A DNA stretch of 64,000 nucleotides. It comes from DASSUW01 sp963844205 (lineage in GTDB: Bacteria > Actinomycetota > Thermoleophilia > Solirubrobacterales > Solirubrobacteraceae). Positions within the stretch are counted from its first letter, which is position 1; every line of letters starts with the position of its first letter. This document shows, piece after piece, positions 33,010 to 41,475 of this stretch. Position numbers and translations under genes: made by a program. Location of the stretch: assembly GCA_963844205.1 (NCBI GenBank), contig CAWJNK010000014.1:1302001-1366000 (forward strand). The letters are read 5' to 3'. The notes under the pieces are model-generated. The model did no database searches. It saw only the letters and a program-made list of their open reading frames with translations, and was not told the origin of the DNA.

Positions 33010-33425
33010 GCCGCGTCGGTCGACGACGGCGCGTGGGACATGACCTCACGGACGTCGATCCACTCGTACAGCGGCCCTCCGCCAGGGCCGGGCTCGGAGG
33101 AGATGTGCGCGGCGAGCTCGACCGCACGCTCGTGCGAATCGACATCGACCATGTACCACCCCGCCACCAGGTCGCTGGTCTCGGGCAGCGGGCCATCGGT
33201 GGTGACCGGCGCGGCGTCCGGGCCCCCGTAGCGCACCCACGTCTGCGCCGGGGTGAGCGCCTGCGAGTCGACGTACTCGCCGTTCTCCTCGAGCAGCTCG
33301 CGGACCTGCCTCAGGAAGGCGAAGTGCGCCTCCACGTCCTCCGGCGCCCACTGGTCCATCGGGGGGAAGGGATGGTGCGGCTCCGGGCCGCCGCGGTAGT
33401 GCTTGAGCAGCAGGTACTTCGGCAT
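33006..33425 (-). CDS. DGPF/YCII-domain protein linked to ECF42
   Basis: A 139-residue protein. MPKYLLLKHYRGGPEPHHPF is the typical YCII-related opening and VTTDGPLPETSDLVAGWYMVDVDSHERAVELAAHI contains the DGP signature (usually DGPFAETKE). YCII-fold proteins are small dimeric enzymes or sensors. In ECF42 loci they are co-expressed with the sigma factor, with no proven role. It is the first gene of the pair and couples to the sigma factor by ATGA. The 87 bases up to the response-regulator stop contain nothing evident beyond its promoter. Confidence 0.88.
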   Translation of the reverse strand: MPKYLLLKHYRGGPEPHHPFPPMDQWAPEDVEAHFAFLRQVRELLEENGEYVDSQALTPAQTWVRYGGPDAAPVTTDGPLPETSDLVAGWYMVDVDSHERAVELAAHISSEPGPGGGPLYEWIDVREVMSHAPSSTDAA

Positions 33426-33512
33426 CGGGGTCTCCTGGTGTCGTGGGCCGCGCCTGTCGAGGCCTTCACCTGGTGAGCGGAGCCGGCCGGGGCTTCTCGA
33501 CATGGAATCAGG

Positions 33513-34133
33513 TCACGAGGGCGGCGCGACGAGCCCCGCCCGGACCGCGTAGAGCGCCGCCTGCGTGCGGTCGGTGACGCCGAGCTTGGCCAGGATGCTG
33601 CTGACATGCGCCTTGACCGTCTTCTCCGACAGCGAGAGCTCGCGGGCGATGACCTTGTTCGCCATCCCGCGGCCGATGAGGCCCAACACCTCGCGCTCGC
33701 GCGGGGTCAGGGGATCGGTGGTGAGCTCCACGAGCAGCCGTGACGCGACCCGGGGGTGCAGGAGCGCGCCCCCGCCGTGCACGGTCCGGATCGCGTCGAC
33801 CAGTTCCTTCGGCTGCACGTCCTTGAGCAGGTAGCCGGCCGCCCCCGCCCGCACGGCCGGGAACAGCTTCTCGTCGTCGATGAAGCTCGACAAGACGATC
33901 GCCCTCGCCCCCGGAACCCGCTCGCGCAGCCCGCGGATCGCCTCGATCCCGTCCACGCCCGGCATCACCAAATCGACCAACACGACGTCGGGTGTCAACG
34001 CAACAGCCGCCTCCAGAGCGGCCGCTCCGTCGGCCGCCTCGCCGACGACCTCGATGTCCTCCTGGAGGTCGAGGAACGTCCGCAGCCCCTGCCGGACGAC
34101 GGCGTGGTCGTCGGCGATGAGAACTCGGATCAT
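33513..34133 (-). CDS. NarL/FixJ-family response regulator
   Basis: A 206-residue response regulator. The receiver domain has the acidic pair (ADD), phospho-acceptor Asp in DVVLVDLVMPGVDG, the Ser switch and conserved Lys (YLLKDV). The LuxR-type HTH is at 140-200 (LTPREREVLGLIGRGMANKVIARELSLSEKTVKAHVSSILAKLGV). It partners the sensor kinase encoded just upstream; stop and start overlap as ATGA. The regulon is unknown. Confidence 0.95.
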   Translation of the reverse strand: MIRVLIADDHAVVRQGLRTFLDLQEDIEVVGEAADGAAALEAAVALTPDVVLVDLVMPGVDGIEAIRGLRERVPGARAIVLSSFIDDEKLFPAVRAGAAGYLLKDVQPKELVDAIRTVHGGGALLHPRVASRLLVELTTDPLTPREREVLGLIGRGMANKVIARELSLSEKTVKAHVSSILAKLGVTDRTQAALYAVRAGLVAPPS

Positions 34134-35251
34134 CGCGGCACCTCCAGCGTCACCGTCGTCCCCTCGCCGGGCCGCGAGACGACCGCCAGGGTCGCGCCGA
34201 GCGCCCGCGCGCGCTCCTCCATCGAGGTCAGGCCGAGGCGGCGGGAGCGCACGCCCGGCGCATCGGGGTCGAAGCCCACGCCGTCGTCCGCCACGGTCAC
34301 GATCAGCCGCCCGTCGCGAGCCTCCATCCGTAGCTCGATCCGCTCCGCCTCGGCGTGACGCAGCGCGTTGTTCAAAGCCTCCACGGCCACCCGCAGGACC
34401 TCGGCCTCGCTCTCCGGCGCGCACTTCGCCCCGCCCGCGATCCGCAGCTCGATCTCGCGACCGTGCACGCGACGCAGCATGTCGACCTGCTTGCGCAGCG
34501 TCGCGGCAAGGCCCTCCTCCTCGAGCGACGGCGGCCGCAGCTCGAAGATCAGCTCGCGCAGCTCCGCCAACGCCTCCTGCGCGAGCTCCCCCAGCCGGGC
34601 GACCTGCTCGGCGGCGGCGCCGTCGTCGCGCCCGAGCAGCGTCGAGGCCGCCTCGGCGCTCAAGACGAGCCCGAACAGCTTCTGGCTCACCGCGTCGTGC
34701 AGCTCGCGCGCGAGCCGGTTGCGCTCCTCCACGATGCTCAGCTCGCGGCTGCGCTCGAGCAGCCGCGCGTTCTCGATCGCCACGGCCGCGTGCGCCGCGA
34801 GCATCTCGATCAGCCGCTCGTCCTCGACGCTGAACTCGCTCGCGCCCTCCTTGTCGGTCAAGTAGAACGCCGCGATCACGGTCCCGCGAGCGGCGATCGG
34901 GACGCCGAGGAACGACCGCATGTCGGGATGCGCGCGCGGCCACCAACCGCGGAACCGCGGGTGTTCGTGGATGTCCGCGGTGCGGTAGGAGCCCGGCGAC
35001 TCGAGCATCGCGCCGAGCAGCCCGTGGGTGCGCGGGAGTGGGCCCATCGCCGCGATCAGCTCGTCGCTCATCCCGGCGGTGATGAACTGGGCGAACGCGC
35101 CGGAGCCGTCGGGGATCCCGAGCGCGGCGAAACGGGCGCCGGCCAGCTCGCGCGCGGAGTGCACCAGCCGCCGCAGCACGGGCTCCACCTCGCGCTCGGC
35201 CGCGATCGCCAGTACCGCCTCGCTCATCGACTCCAGCGCGCCGCGCTCCAT
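34130..35251 (-). CDS. GAF-domain sensor histidine kinase (HisKA_3/NarX-type)
   Basis: A 373-residue soluble kinase. The N-terminal GAF domain (~20-165) includes FAALGIPDGSGAFAQFITAGMSDE and FLGVPIAARGTVIAAFYLTDK. The HisKA_3 box is ERNRLARELHDAVSQKLFGLVLSAE (phospho-His in ELHD). The HATPase_c domain has EALNNALRHAEAERIE (N box) and VADDGVGFDP (G1). There are no transmembrane helices, so the signal is sensed inside the cell, through GAF (redox, gas or small ligand). It is coupled to the response regulator. GAF-HisKA_3 kinases of this sort include DosS-like oxygen sensors, but no haem ligand can be assigned here. Confidence 0.93.
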   Translation of the reverse strand: MERGALESMSEAVLAIAAEREVEPVLRRLVHSARELAGARFAALGIPDGSGAFAQFITAGMSDELIAAMGPLPRTHGLLGAMLESPGSYRTADIHEHPRFRGWWPRAHPDMRSFLGVPIAARGTVIAAFYLTDKEGASEFSVEDERLIEMLAAHAAVAIENARLLERSRELSIVEERNRLARELHDAVSQKLFGLVLSAEAASTLLGRDDGAAAEQVARLGELAQEALAELRELIFELRPPSLEEEGLAATLRKQVDMLRRVHGREIELRIAGGAKCAPESEAEVLRVAVEALNNALRHAEAERIELRMEARDGRLIVTVADDGVGFDPDAPGVRSRRLGLTSMEERARALGATLAVVSRPGEGTTVTLEVPR

Positions 35252-35359
35252 GAGCGCCACGATACGACGCGTCGGACGATCGGATGACGGCGAGGTTCGT
35301 CCTGGAGATGATCCGCTCGCACGATCCCGGCCGGGGCGCCGGAGGCGGACCCTGGTCGC

Positions 35360-37072
35360 ATGAACAGCGCGGTTGACACCAGCCACGTGCCCGACCGGTT
35401 CTCGGCCGGAGGCACGAGAAGGACCGGCCTGCGACGCGAGATCGGCTTCATCGGACTGCTGTGGGCGTCCGGCGGGTCGATCATCGGCTCCGGATGGCTG
35501 TTCGGCGCGCAGGGCGCGCTGGCGACCGCCGGCCCGGCGGCGATCATCTCGTGGTGCATCGGCGCGGTCGCGATCCTCCTGCTCGCGCTCGTCCACGCCG
35601 AGCTGGGGGCGATGTATCCCGTCGCGGGTGGGACCGCGCGCTTCCCCCACATCGCGTTCGGCGGTGCAGTGGGCGCCTCGTTCGGCTGGTTCTCGTGGTT
35701 GCAGGCAGCCACCGTCGCGCCGATCGAGGTGATGGCGGTCATCCAGTACAGCCGCCACTACGACTTCGCGAGCGGGTGGATGAAGACCAGCGGCGACCAG
35801 CAGGTGCTGACGGCGAGCGGGCTGGTCGTCGCCGTCGCACTGATGGCGGCGTTCACCGCGCTCAACTTCCTCAGCGTGCGCAGGCTCGCCAACACCAACA
35901 GCACGGCGACGTGGTGGAAGGTCGGCGTGCCGGTGCTCACGATCGTCGCGCTCGCCTTCGCCGGCCTGCACACCAGCAACTTCACCGCGGCCGACGGCTT
36001 CTCGCCCACCGGCGCGGGCGGCGTGCTCGCCGCCGTCTCCACGAGCGGCATCATCTTCGCGCTGTTGGGCTTCGAGCAGGCCGACCAGCTCGCCGGCGAG
36101 AGCTCGAACCCGCGCCGCGACATCCCGCGCGCGGTCATCGGCGCCATCGTGATCGGCGCCGTCATCTACATCCTGCTGCAGGTCGTCTTCCTCGCCGCGC
36201 TCCCCCCGTCGCAGATCGGCAGCACGTGGGCGAGCTCCCCGTTCACCACCTTCAGCGGCCCGTTCGCCGAGCTCGCCACGCTCGTCGGCCTCGGCTGGCT
36301 CGCGACCCTCCTCTACATCGACGCGGTGATCTCGCCGGGCGGGACCGGCCTCATCTACACGACGGCGTCGTCGCGGGTGTCGTACGGCCTCAGCCGCAAC
36401 GGCTACGTCCCGGCCGTCTACGAGCAGACCGACAAGCGCGGCGTGCCGTGGTTCGGGCTGCTCACCGCCTTCGTGATCGGCTGCATCTGCTTCCTGCCGT
36501 TCCCGAGCTGGAGGTCGTTGGTCGGGCTGATCACGAGCGCGAGCGTGCTCATGTACGCCGGCGCGCCGCTCGCCCTCGGCGTCCTGCGCGGCCGGCTCCC
36601 CGACGCCGACCGTCCCTACCGCCTGCCCGCCTCGAAGCTGCTCGCGCCGCTGGCCTTCGTCGTCGCGAACTTCCTGATCCTGTGGTCGGGCTGGACCACG
36701 GACTGGAAGCTCGGCGTGGCGATCCTGATCGGCTACGTCATCCTCGGCGCCAACCGCCTGTTCGGTCTCAACCCGGTCAAGCCGCGCTTCGAGGTGCGGT
36801 CGGCGGTCTGGCTCCCGGTCTACCTCGTCGGCTTGGGTCTGATCGTCTACTTCAGCGACTTCGGCCCGACCGAGAACCCCGTGTTCCCGCTCTGGTGGGA
36901 CATGCTCGCGGTCGCCGTCTTCAGCCTCCTGATCTACGCCTGGGCGCAGCGCTCGGGGCTGCCGGCCGACAAGATCGAGGAGCTCGCCGGGCCGGGCTAC
37001 GTGATGCCCGCGTACCAGAGCCCGAACACGAGCCCGAACGCGCCCAGCGCCGGCACGAGCACGGTCCGGTAG
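35360..37072 (+). CDS. APC-superfamily amino-acid/polyamine permease
   Basis: A 570-residue transporter with about 12-14 helices and the APC hallmarks: GLLWASGGSIIGSGWLFGAQ in TM1 and GFEQADQLAGESSNPRRDIPRA after TM6. The amino-acid substrate is not readable. It is divergent from the GAF kinase gene (108 bp), perhaps regulated by it. Its last 76 bases overlap the 3' end of the convergent nickel-transporter gene. The C-terminal tail (YVMPAYQSPNTSPNAPSAGTSTVR) is low-complexity and reads through the antisense of that gene. Confidence 0.9.
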   Translation: MNSAVDTSHVPDRFSAGGTRRTGLRREIGFIGLLWASGGSIIGSGWLFGAQGALATAGPAAIISWCIGAVAILLLALVHAELGAMYPVAGGTARFPHIAFGGAVGASFGWFSWLQAATVAPIEVMAVIQYSRHYDFASGWMKTSGDQQVLTASGLVVAVALMAAFTALNFLSVRRLANTNSTATWWKVGVPVLTIVALAFAGLHTSNFTAADGFSPTGAGGVLAAVSTSGIIFALLGFEQADQLAGESSNPRRDIPRAVIGAIVIGAVIYILLQVVFLAALPPSQIGSTWASSPFTTFSGPFAELATLVGLGWLATLLYIDAVISPGGTGLIYTTASSRVSYGLSRNGYVPAVYEQTDKRGVPWFGLLTAFVIGCICFLPFPSWRSLVGLITSASVLMYAGAPLALGVLRGRLPDADRPYRLPASKLLAPLAFVVANFLILWSGWTTDWKLGVAILIGYVILGANRLFGLNPVKPRFEVRSAVWLPVYLVGLGLIVYFSDFGPTENPVFPLWWDMLAVAVFSLLIYAWAQRSGLPADKIEELAGPGYVMPAYQSPNTSPNAPSAGTSTVR

Positions 37073-37731
37073 AGCGGCGCGACGACCGGTCGCGTCAGGA
37101 CCCACGCGAAGGCGCTCGTGAAGAGCGCCATCGAGAGGATCGACATCGGGGCGAAGACGGCCAGCGCCGCGGCGGCCGCGACCCGTCCGGGCAGCGCCGC
37201 GATGAGGAGCACGACGACCGCGCCGGTGCCGGCCAGCCCGTGCAGCATCCCGATCCCGAACGCCTGGCGCGGCGAGCGCACATGCCGGTGGTGGTGCGCG
37301 CTTCCCTCGCCGTGACGGAGGTGGCGGTGGTCGTGCTCGTCGTGCCGGTGCGGACCGGCGCGGTAGTCCCCGCGCACCCACTTGACGAGGACGCGGACGC
37401 CGAGTGCCAGGATGACGAGCCCGACGCCGGTCTCCGCGGCGCGCTCGAGCCAGGCGGGCAGCTCCTCCTTGAGCGCGATCAGCGGCAGGCCGACGAGCAG
37501 CAGCGTCAGCGCGTGGCCGACGCCCCACCACGCGCCGAGCCTGGTCGCCGCGCGCACGTCCCCGTCCTCGGCCGCCACCAGCGAGCTGACGGCCACGAGG
37601 TGGTCGGGATCGGAAGCGTGGCGTAGCCCGAGCACGAACGCGATCGCGAGCGCGACGAGCAGCGGCGCGCCCTCGATCAGGCTCGTGAGCCAGGCGTCGA
37701 TCGCCTCGACGGGCTGGAAGAGGGCGTCCAT
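36997..37731 (-). CDS. NicO/HoxN-type nickel (or cobalt) transporter
   Basis: A 244-residue membrane protein with the Ni2+ transporter signature GLRHASDPDHLVAVSS (H-x5-DH) in the first helices, a His-rich cytoplasmic loop (HRHDEHDHRHLRHGEGSAHHHRH near 135-155) and a second motif FGIGMLHGLAGTGAV. There are six or so helices. As the last gene of the hydrogenase operon (stop of hypF overlaps its start as TGATG), it most likely supplies nickel for the active site. Its 3' end overlaps that of the APC permease by 76 bases. HupE/UreH-type naming is also possible. Confidence 0.85.
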   Translation of the reverse strand: MDALFQPVEAIDAWLTSLIEGAPLLVALAIAFVLGLRHASDPDHLVAVSSLVAAEDGDVRAATRLGAWWGVGHALTLLLVGLPLIALKEELPAWLERAAETGVGLVILALGVRVLVKWVRGDYRAGPHRHDEHDHRHLRHGEGSAHHHRHVRSPRQAFGIGMLHGLAGTGAVVVLLIAALPGRVAAAAALAVFAPMSILSMALFTSAFAWVLTRPVVAPLYRTVLVPALGAFGLVFGLWYAGIT

Positions 37732-40043
37732 CAGCGCACCGCCGCCGCGGTCGGTCGCACGGCCGCGGCCACCGCCGCCTGCCCGAAGGAGATCCCGCCG
37801 TCGTTGGGCGGCAGCCGCTCGGGGACGAGCACCCGCAGCCCGGCGCGAGCGAGGCCGTCCGCGGTGCGCTCGAGCAGCCGCCGGTTCTGGAACGCGCCGC
37901 CCGACAGCACGACGAGCTCGAGCCCACGGTCGGCGGCCAGGCGCGCGCAGTCGTCCGCCGTGGCGTCGGCGAGCGCGTGGTGGAAGCGGGTCGCGATCAG
38001 GCCCACGCCGACGCCGCGCGAGACGTCGCGGTCCACGGCCAGGATCGTCTCCCGCGCGTCGAGCACGCCGTACACCGACTCGAGCGGGTACGTCCCGTGC
38101 TCGGACGCCTCGCACGCGGCCTCGAGCTCCATCGCCGCCTGGCCCTCGTAGCTGACCTCGAGCCGGATCCCGCACAGCGCCGCGACGGCGTCGAACAGGC
38201 GGCCGACCGACGTGGTGGGCGGCGCCGCCACGCCGGTCTCGGCGAGCCGCGCCACCGCGCGCCAGCGGTCGGGGTCGATCCCGCGCAGGGGCCGCGCGTC
38301 CCCGCCCGCCGCCATCCGCCACGCGCACGCCATGCGCCACGGCTCGCGGGCGGCCGCGTCGCCGCCCGGCAGTGGCACGGGCCACAGGTGGCCGCAGCGC
38401 TCGAAGCCGTGCAGGTCGCCGACCATGATCTCCCCGCCCCACACCGTCCCGTCGGTGCCGAGCCCGGCGCCGTCGAAGATCGCGCCCACCGCCGGGCCTG
38501 TCTCGCCGTGCTCGGCGAGGCACGCGGCGAGGTGGGCGTGGTGGTGCTGGACCGCGACGTGCTCGACGCCCTCGCGCGCGAGCGCGTACGTGGTGGAGAG
38601 GTAGTCGGGGTGGAGGTCGTGCGCGACGACCGCGGGCACGACCGCGAACAGCCGCTCGAAGTGCGCGACGCCCTCCTCGAACGACGCCAGCGTCTCGGCG
38701 TTCTTGAGGTCGCCGACGTGATGGCTCACCCAGGCGCGCGGGCCGCGGGCGACGCAGAACGTGCTCTTGAGCTCGGCGCCGCAGGCGAGGACGTCGCGCT
38801 CTGCCGCCACCGGCAGCTCGAGGACGCTGGGCACCGCCCCGCGGGAGCGCCGCAGCGGCAATGGCCGCCCGCGGGCCACCCGCAGCACCGAGTCGTCGGT
38901 GCGGGTCTGGATCGGGCGGTCGTGCACGAGGAAGAGGTCCGCGATCCCCGCCAGCCGCTCGAGCGCGTCGTCGTCGCGGTAGGCGATCGGCTCGTCGGAC
39001 ACGTTGCCGCTCGTCATCACCAGCGGCTCGCCGACGTCGGCCAGCAGCAGGTGGTGCAGCGGGCTGTAAGGCAGCATCACGCCGAGCTCGCGGGTGTGCG
39101 GCGCCACCGCCTCGGCCACCCGCGCTCCCGGGCGGCGCGGCGCGATCACGATCGGCCGGTCGCGGCCCCGTAACAGCATCGCCTCCACCGGCCCGACGGC
39201 CACGAGCTCGTCCGCGGCGCGCAGGTCGGCGGCCATCAGCGCGAACGGCTTCTCCTCGCGGTGCTTGCGCGCCCGCAGCCGCGCCACGGCGGCCTCGTCG
39301 GCGGCGAGGCACGCGAGATGGAACCCCCCGATCCCCTTCACGGCAACAATTGCGCCATTCCGCAACGCTTCCGTGACACCGCTCAACGGGTCCTGCACAA
39401 AGGGGTCTGACCCCTCTGTAGTGGCACAGTAGGGCGGCTGTACCAGCGCAGAGGGGTCTGATCCCTTTAGGTGGAGGCGCGGGCCGCAGTCGGGGCAGGC
39501 GTTGGGCTGGGCGTGGAAGCGTCGGTCCCCCGGGTCGTGGTACTCGGCCTCGCAGGCCGCGCACATCGTGAAGCCGGCCATCGTCGTGAGCGGGCGGTCG
39601 TAGGGGACGCCGCGCACGATCGTGAACCGCGGCCCGCAGTTCGTGCAGTTGATGAACGGGTAGCGATGGCGGCGGTCGGCCGGGTCGAACAGCTCCCGCA
39701 GACAGTCGGCGCAGACCGCGACGTCGGGCGAGACCAGCGCGGCGGGCGCGCCGGCGGCCGTGCTGCCGGCGATCGCGAAGCCGCGCTCGCCGCGCACGGG
39801 CACCGCCTCCTGCTCGACCACGTCGACCGAGGCCAACGGCGGCGCCTCGGCCGGCAGCCGCGCGAGCAGGGCCGCCACCGCGGCGCCCTCCCCCTCGACC
39901 TCGATCACCACGCCGCGCTCGTCGTTGCGGACGAACCCGTCGAGTCCCAGCTCGCTCGCGAGCCGGTGCACGAACGGCCGGAAGCCGACGCCCTGGACGA
40001 CGCCTTCCACCCGGATCCGCACCCGCTGGATCGAGACGGTCAT
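37731..40043 (-). CDS. hypF: Carbamoyltransferase HypF, with REPIN-like insertion
   Basis: HypF makes the CN ligands, carbamoylating HypE from carbamoyl phosphate and ATP. The domains are complete: acylphosphatase (residues ~5-90, GVVQGVGFRPFVHRLA), two zinc fingers (CADCLRE...CTNCG and CAACEAE...CPDCG), YrdC-like (~195-370), and Kae1-like with HHHAHLAACLAEHG. I choose ATG 40043, overlapping the upstream stop as ATGA; the frame is open further but not homologous. Between the second zinc finger and the YrdC domain is an extra ~24-residue stretch (GSDPSALVQPPYCATTEGSDPF), encoded by a palindromic element at 39399-39468. Length is 770 residues (family ~750-780). Confidence 0.95.
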   Translation of the reverse strand: MTVSIQRVRIRVEGVVQGVGFRPFVHRLASELGLDGFVRNDERGVVIEVEGEGAAVAALLARLPAEAPPLASVDVVEQEAVPVRGERGFAIAGSTAAGAPAALVSPDVAVCADCLRELFDPADRRHRYPFINCTNCGPRFTIVRGVPYDRPLTTMAGFTMCAACEAEYHDPGDRRFHAQPNACPDCGPRLHLKGSDPSALVQPPYCATTEGSDPFVQDPLSGVTEALRNGAIVAVKGIGGFHLACLAADEAAVARLRARKHREEKPFALMAADLRAADELVAVGPVEAMLLRGRDRPIVIAPRRPGARVAEAVAPHTRELGVMLPYSPLHHLLLADVGEPLVMTSGNVSDEPIAYRDDDALERLAGIADLFLVHDRPIQTRTDDSVLRVARGRPLPLRRSRGAVPSVLELPVAAERDVLACGAELKSTFCVARGPRAWVSHHVGDLKNAETLASFEEGVAHFERLFAVVPAVVAHDLHPDYLSTTYALAREGVEHVAVQHHHAHLAACLAEHGETGPAVGAIFDGAGLGTDGTVWGGEIMVGDLHGFERCGHLWPVPLPGGDAAAREPWRMACAWRMAAGGDARPLRGIDPDRWRAVARLAETGVAAPPTTSVGRLFDAVAALCGIRLEVSYEGQAAMELEAACEASEHGTYPLESVYGVLDARETILAVDRDVSRGVGVGLIATRFHHALADATADDCARLAADRGLELVVLSGGAFQNRRLLERTADGLARAGLRVLVPERLPPNDGGISFGQAAVAAAVRPTAAAVR
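39399..39468. repeat. REPIN-like palindromic element inserted in frame in hypF
   Basis: Two 20-bp arms in inverted orientation: AAAGGGGTCTGACCCCTCTG (39399-39418) and CAGAGGGGTCTGATCCCTTT (39449-39468), about 90 % complementary. Each arm itself holds the palindrome GGGGTCTGACCCC or a near copy. They flank a 30-bp spacer. The ~70-bp unit keeps hypF open and adds about 24 residues between domains. Its form, two REP sequences in inverted order, is that of a REPIN/MITE mobilised in trans. Confidence 0.8.
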
Positions 40044-40450
40044 TCCCGCGGTCGCGACCGCATCTCGTTGAGGACGAAGCCGAATACCAGGTGGTCGGCG
40101 ATGAAGACCGCCCGCTCGCGGCCCTTGGGCCAGTCGCGCTCGGTCAGGCCCAGCGCCGGGGCGACGCCGGCGTCGAACCCCAGCCACACCAGCAGCCCGT
40201 ACACGGGCCCGGACCAGCGGCGGCGGCGGAGCTCGTCCGGGAGCAGCCCGAAGCCGATGCCGAACACGCCGCCCATCCCCCAGTGGACGAGCTCGACGAC
40301 CCACCGCGGCCGGCGGCCCCGGCGCTTGCGCACCAGGCGCGACGGCGGGTCCTCGCGGATCAGCCCTGCGTGGACGGCGAACACGCGCACGCCCGTCATC
40401 GCCATGGCCCCGATGACGCCGCGCAGCTTGGCGTGGATGATCTCGCTCAT
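40040..40450 (-). CDS. Conserved small membrane protein of the hydrogenase operon
   Basis: A 136-residue protein with an N-terminal hydrophobic helix (LRGVIGAMAMTGVRVFAVHAGL), a basic loop (RLVRKRRGRRPRW), a Gly-rich helix (VHWGMGGVFGIGFGLL), another (GPVYGLLVWLGFDAGVAPALGL) and a final FIADHLVFGFVLNEM. It may relate to DUF1440/YagU-type membrane proteins. The start ATG 40450 overlaps the SIS-gene stop and its own stop overlaps hypF, so it is coupled within the operon. It could be a membrane partner of the otherwise soluble hydrogenase, but this is inference. Confidence 0.7.
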   Translation of the reverse strand: MSEIIHAKLRGVIGAMAMTGVRVFAVHAGLIREDPPSRLVRKRRGRRPRWVVELVHWGMGGVFGIGFGLLPDELRRRRWSGPVYGLLVWLGFDAGVAPALGLTERDWPKGRERAVFIADHLVFGFVLNEMRSRPRE

Positions 40451-41475
40451 ATCAGCTCGCAGAGGACGTGGTAGGCGCTCGCCTGCGCCTCCTGGATGCG
40501 CGGGATGTGCTGCGAGCGGCTGACCACGACGTGATCGGCGAGGCATTCGGCGGCGATCCGCCCGCCGTCGTAGCCGACGAACGCGACCGTGGCCACGCCG
40601 CGGCGCCGCGCCTCGGCCAGCGCGGCGATCACGTTGGGCGAGCCGCCGCTGGTCGACAGCGCGACGAGCGCGTCGCCCGGCCGCCCGTACGCGATCACCT
40701 GGCGCGCGAACACGGCCTCGACCCCGACGTCGTTGGCGATCGCGGTGAGGATGGCCGGGTCGGCAGTGAGGTCGATCGCGGCCCGGCCGGCGCGCTGGAG
40801 GTCGGCCACGAGGTCGGTCGCGTCCGTCGCCGAGCCCCCGTTCCCGAGCGCGAGCACGCATCCGGCGCCGCGCAGCGTCTCCGCGGCGGCGAGCAGTGCG
40901 TCGCGGCCCTCGGTGAGCGTCTGCGCCCGCAGCTCGCCGACCTCCTCAGCCTTCATAAGGATCGAGCGCCGCACGTCCTCGACCACCGCCTCATGGTCGG
41001 TCTCGCGCTCGCCGAGGAACGGATAGAGGAAGCTGGCGGCGCCCGTGTCGTGCACGGTCCGCTCGTTGTGCTCCAGGAACACGTGCACGAGCTCCCACAG
41101 CACGTGGTAGCCGGTCTCGACCAGCTCCTGGCGGATGAACGGATCGTCCACCGGCGGGTCGAGCTCGATCCGCAGCGCCGGCGTGTCGGCCACCTCGACG
41201 CCGAACGCCATCACCATGTCGTCCGGCTCGGCCAGCAGCGCCAGCTCCTCCAAAGTGACCGCGAGCGCCGGCAGCGCCCGCTTGCCCACGATCACCGGGT
41301 GCACGAACTCGACCGCCACGTGCCGGGCATCCGACACGTCCCCGGTGGCCAGCAGGCGCCCGCCGCGCGCGAAACGCTCGGCCATCTCGCCGCACAGCCG
41401 CGCCAGCCGCTCCGCCTCGGCCGCGAACCACGAGGCGTTTGCATCGCGGCGCCGGTCGACGGCGAGCGCCTCCAT
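40447..41475 (-). CDS. Tandem SIS-domain (GmhA-like phosphoheptose isomerase) protein in the hydrogenase operon
   Basis: A 342-residue protein with two SIS-type halves. The C-terminal half (from ~170) is GmhA-like: AAETLRGAGCVLALGNGGSATDATDLVADL, then GDALVALSTSGGSPNVIAALAEARRRGVATVAFVGYDGG and IQEAQASAYHVLCELI. The N-terminal half is degenerate: ERLARLCGEMAERFARGGRLLATGDVSDARHVAVEFVHP keeps the helix and phosphate-loop pattern but loses the GNGGS motif. It starts at ATG 41475, overlapping the hypB stop, and ends overlapping the next gene. Family enzymes act on sedoheptulose-7-phosphate. Why one sits in a hydrogenase operon is unknown. Confidence 0.82.
   Translation of the reverse strand: MEALAVDRRRDANASWFAAEAERLARLCGEMAERFARGGRLLATGDVSDARHVAVEFVHPVIVGKRALPALAVTLEELALLAEPDDMVMAFGVEVADTPALRIELDPPVDDPFIRQELVETGYHVLWELVHVFLEHNERTVHDTGAASFLYPFLGERETDHEAVVEDVRRSILMKAEEVGELRAQTLTEGRDALLAAAETLRGAGCVLALGNGGSATDATDLVADLQRAGRAAIDLTADPAILTAIANDVGVEAVFARQVIAYGRPGDALVALSTSGGSPNVIAALAEARRRGVATVAFVGYDGGRIAAECLADHVVVSRSQHIPRIQEAQASAYHVLCELI

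Noticed and set aside
34130..37927. A 1265-codon leftward frame spanning the permease region
   Set aside because: Only its 3' part (34130-35251) encodes a recognisable kinase. The rest is Arg/Asp-rich antisense of the APC permease, which has clear membrane segments and motifs.
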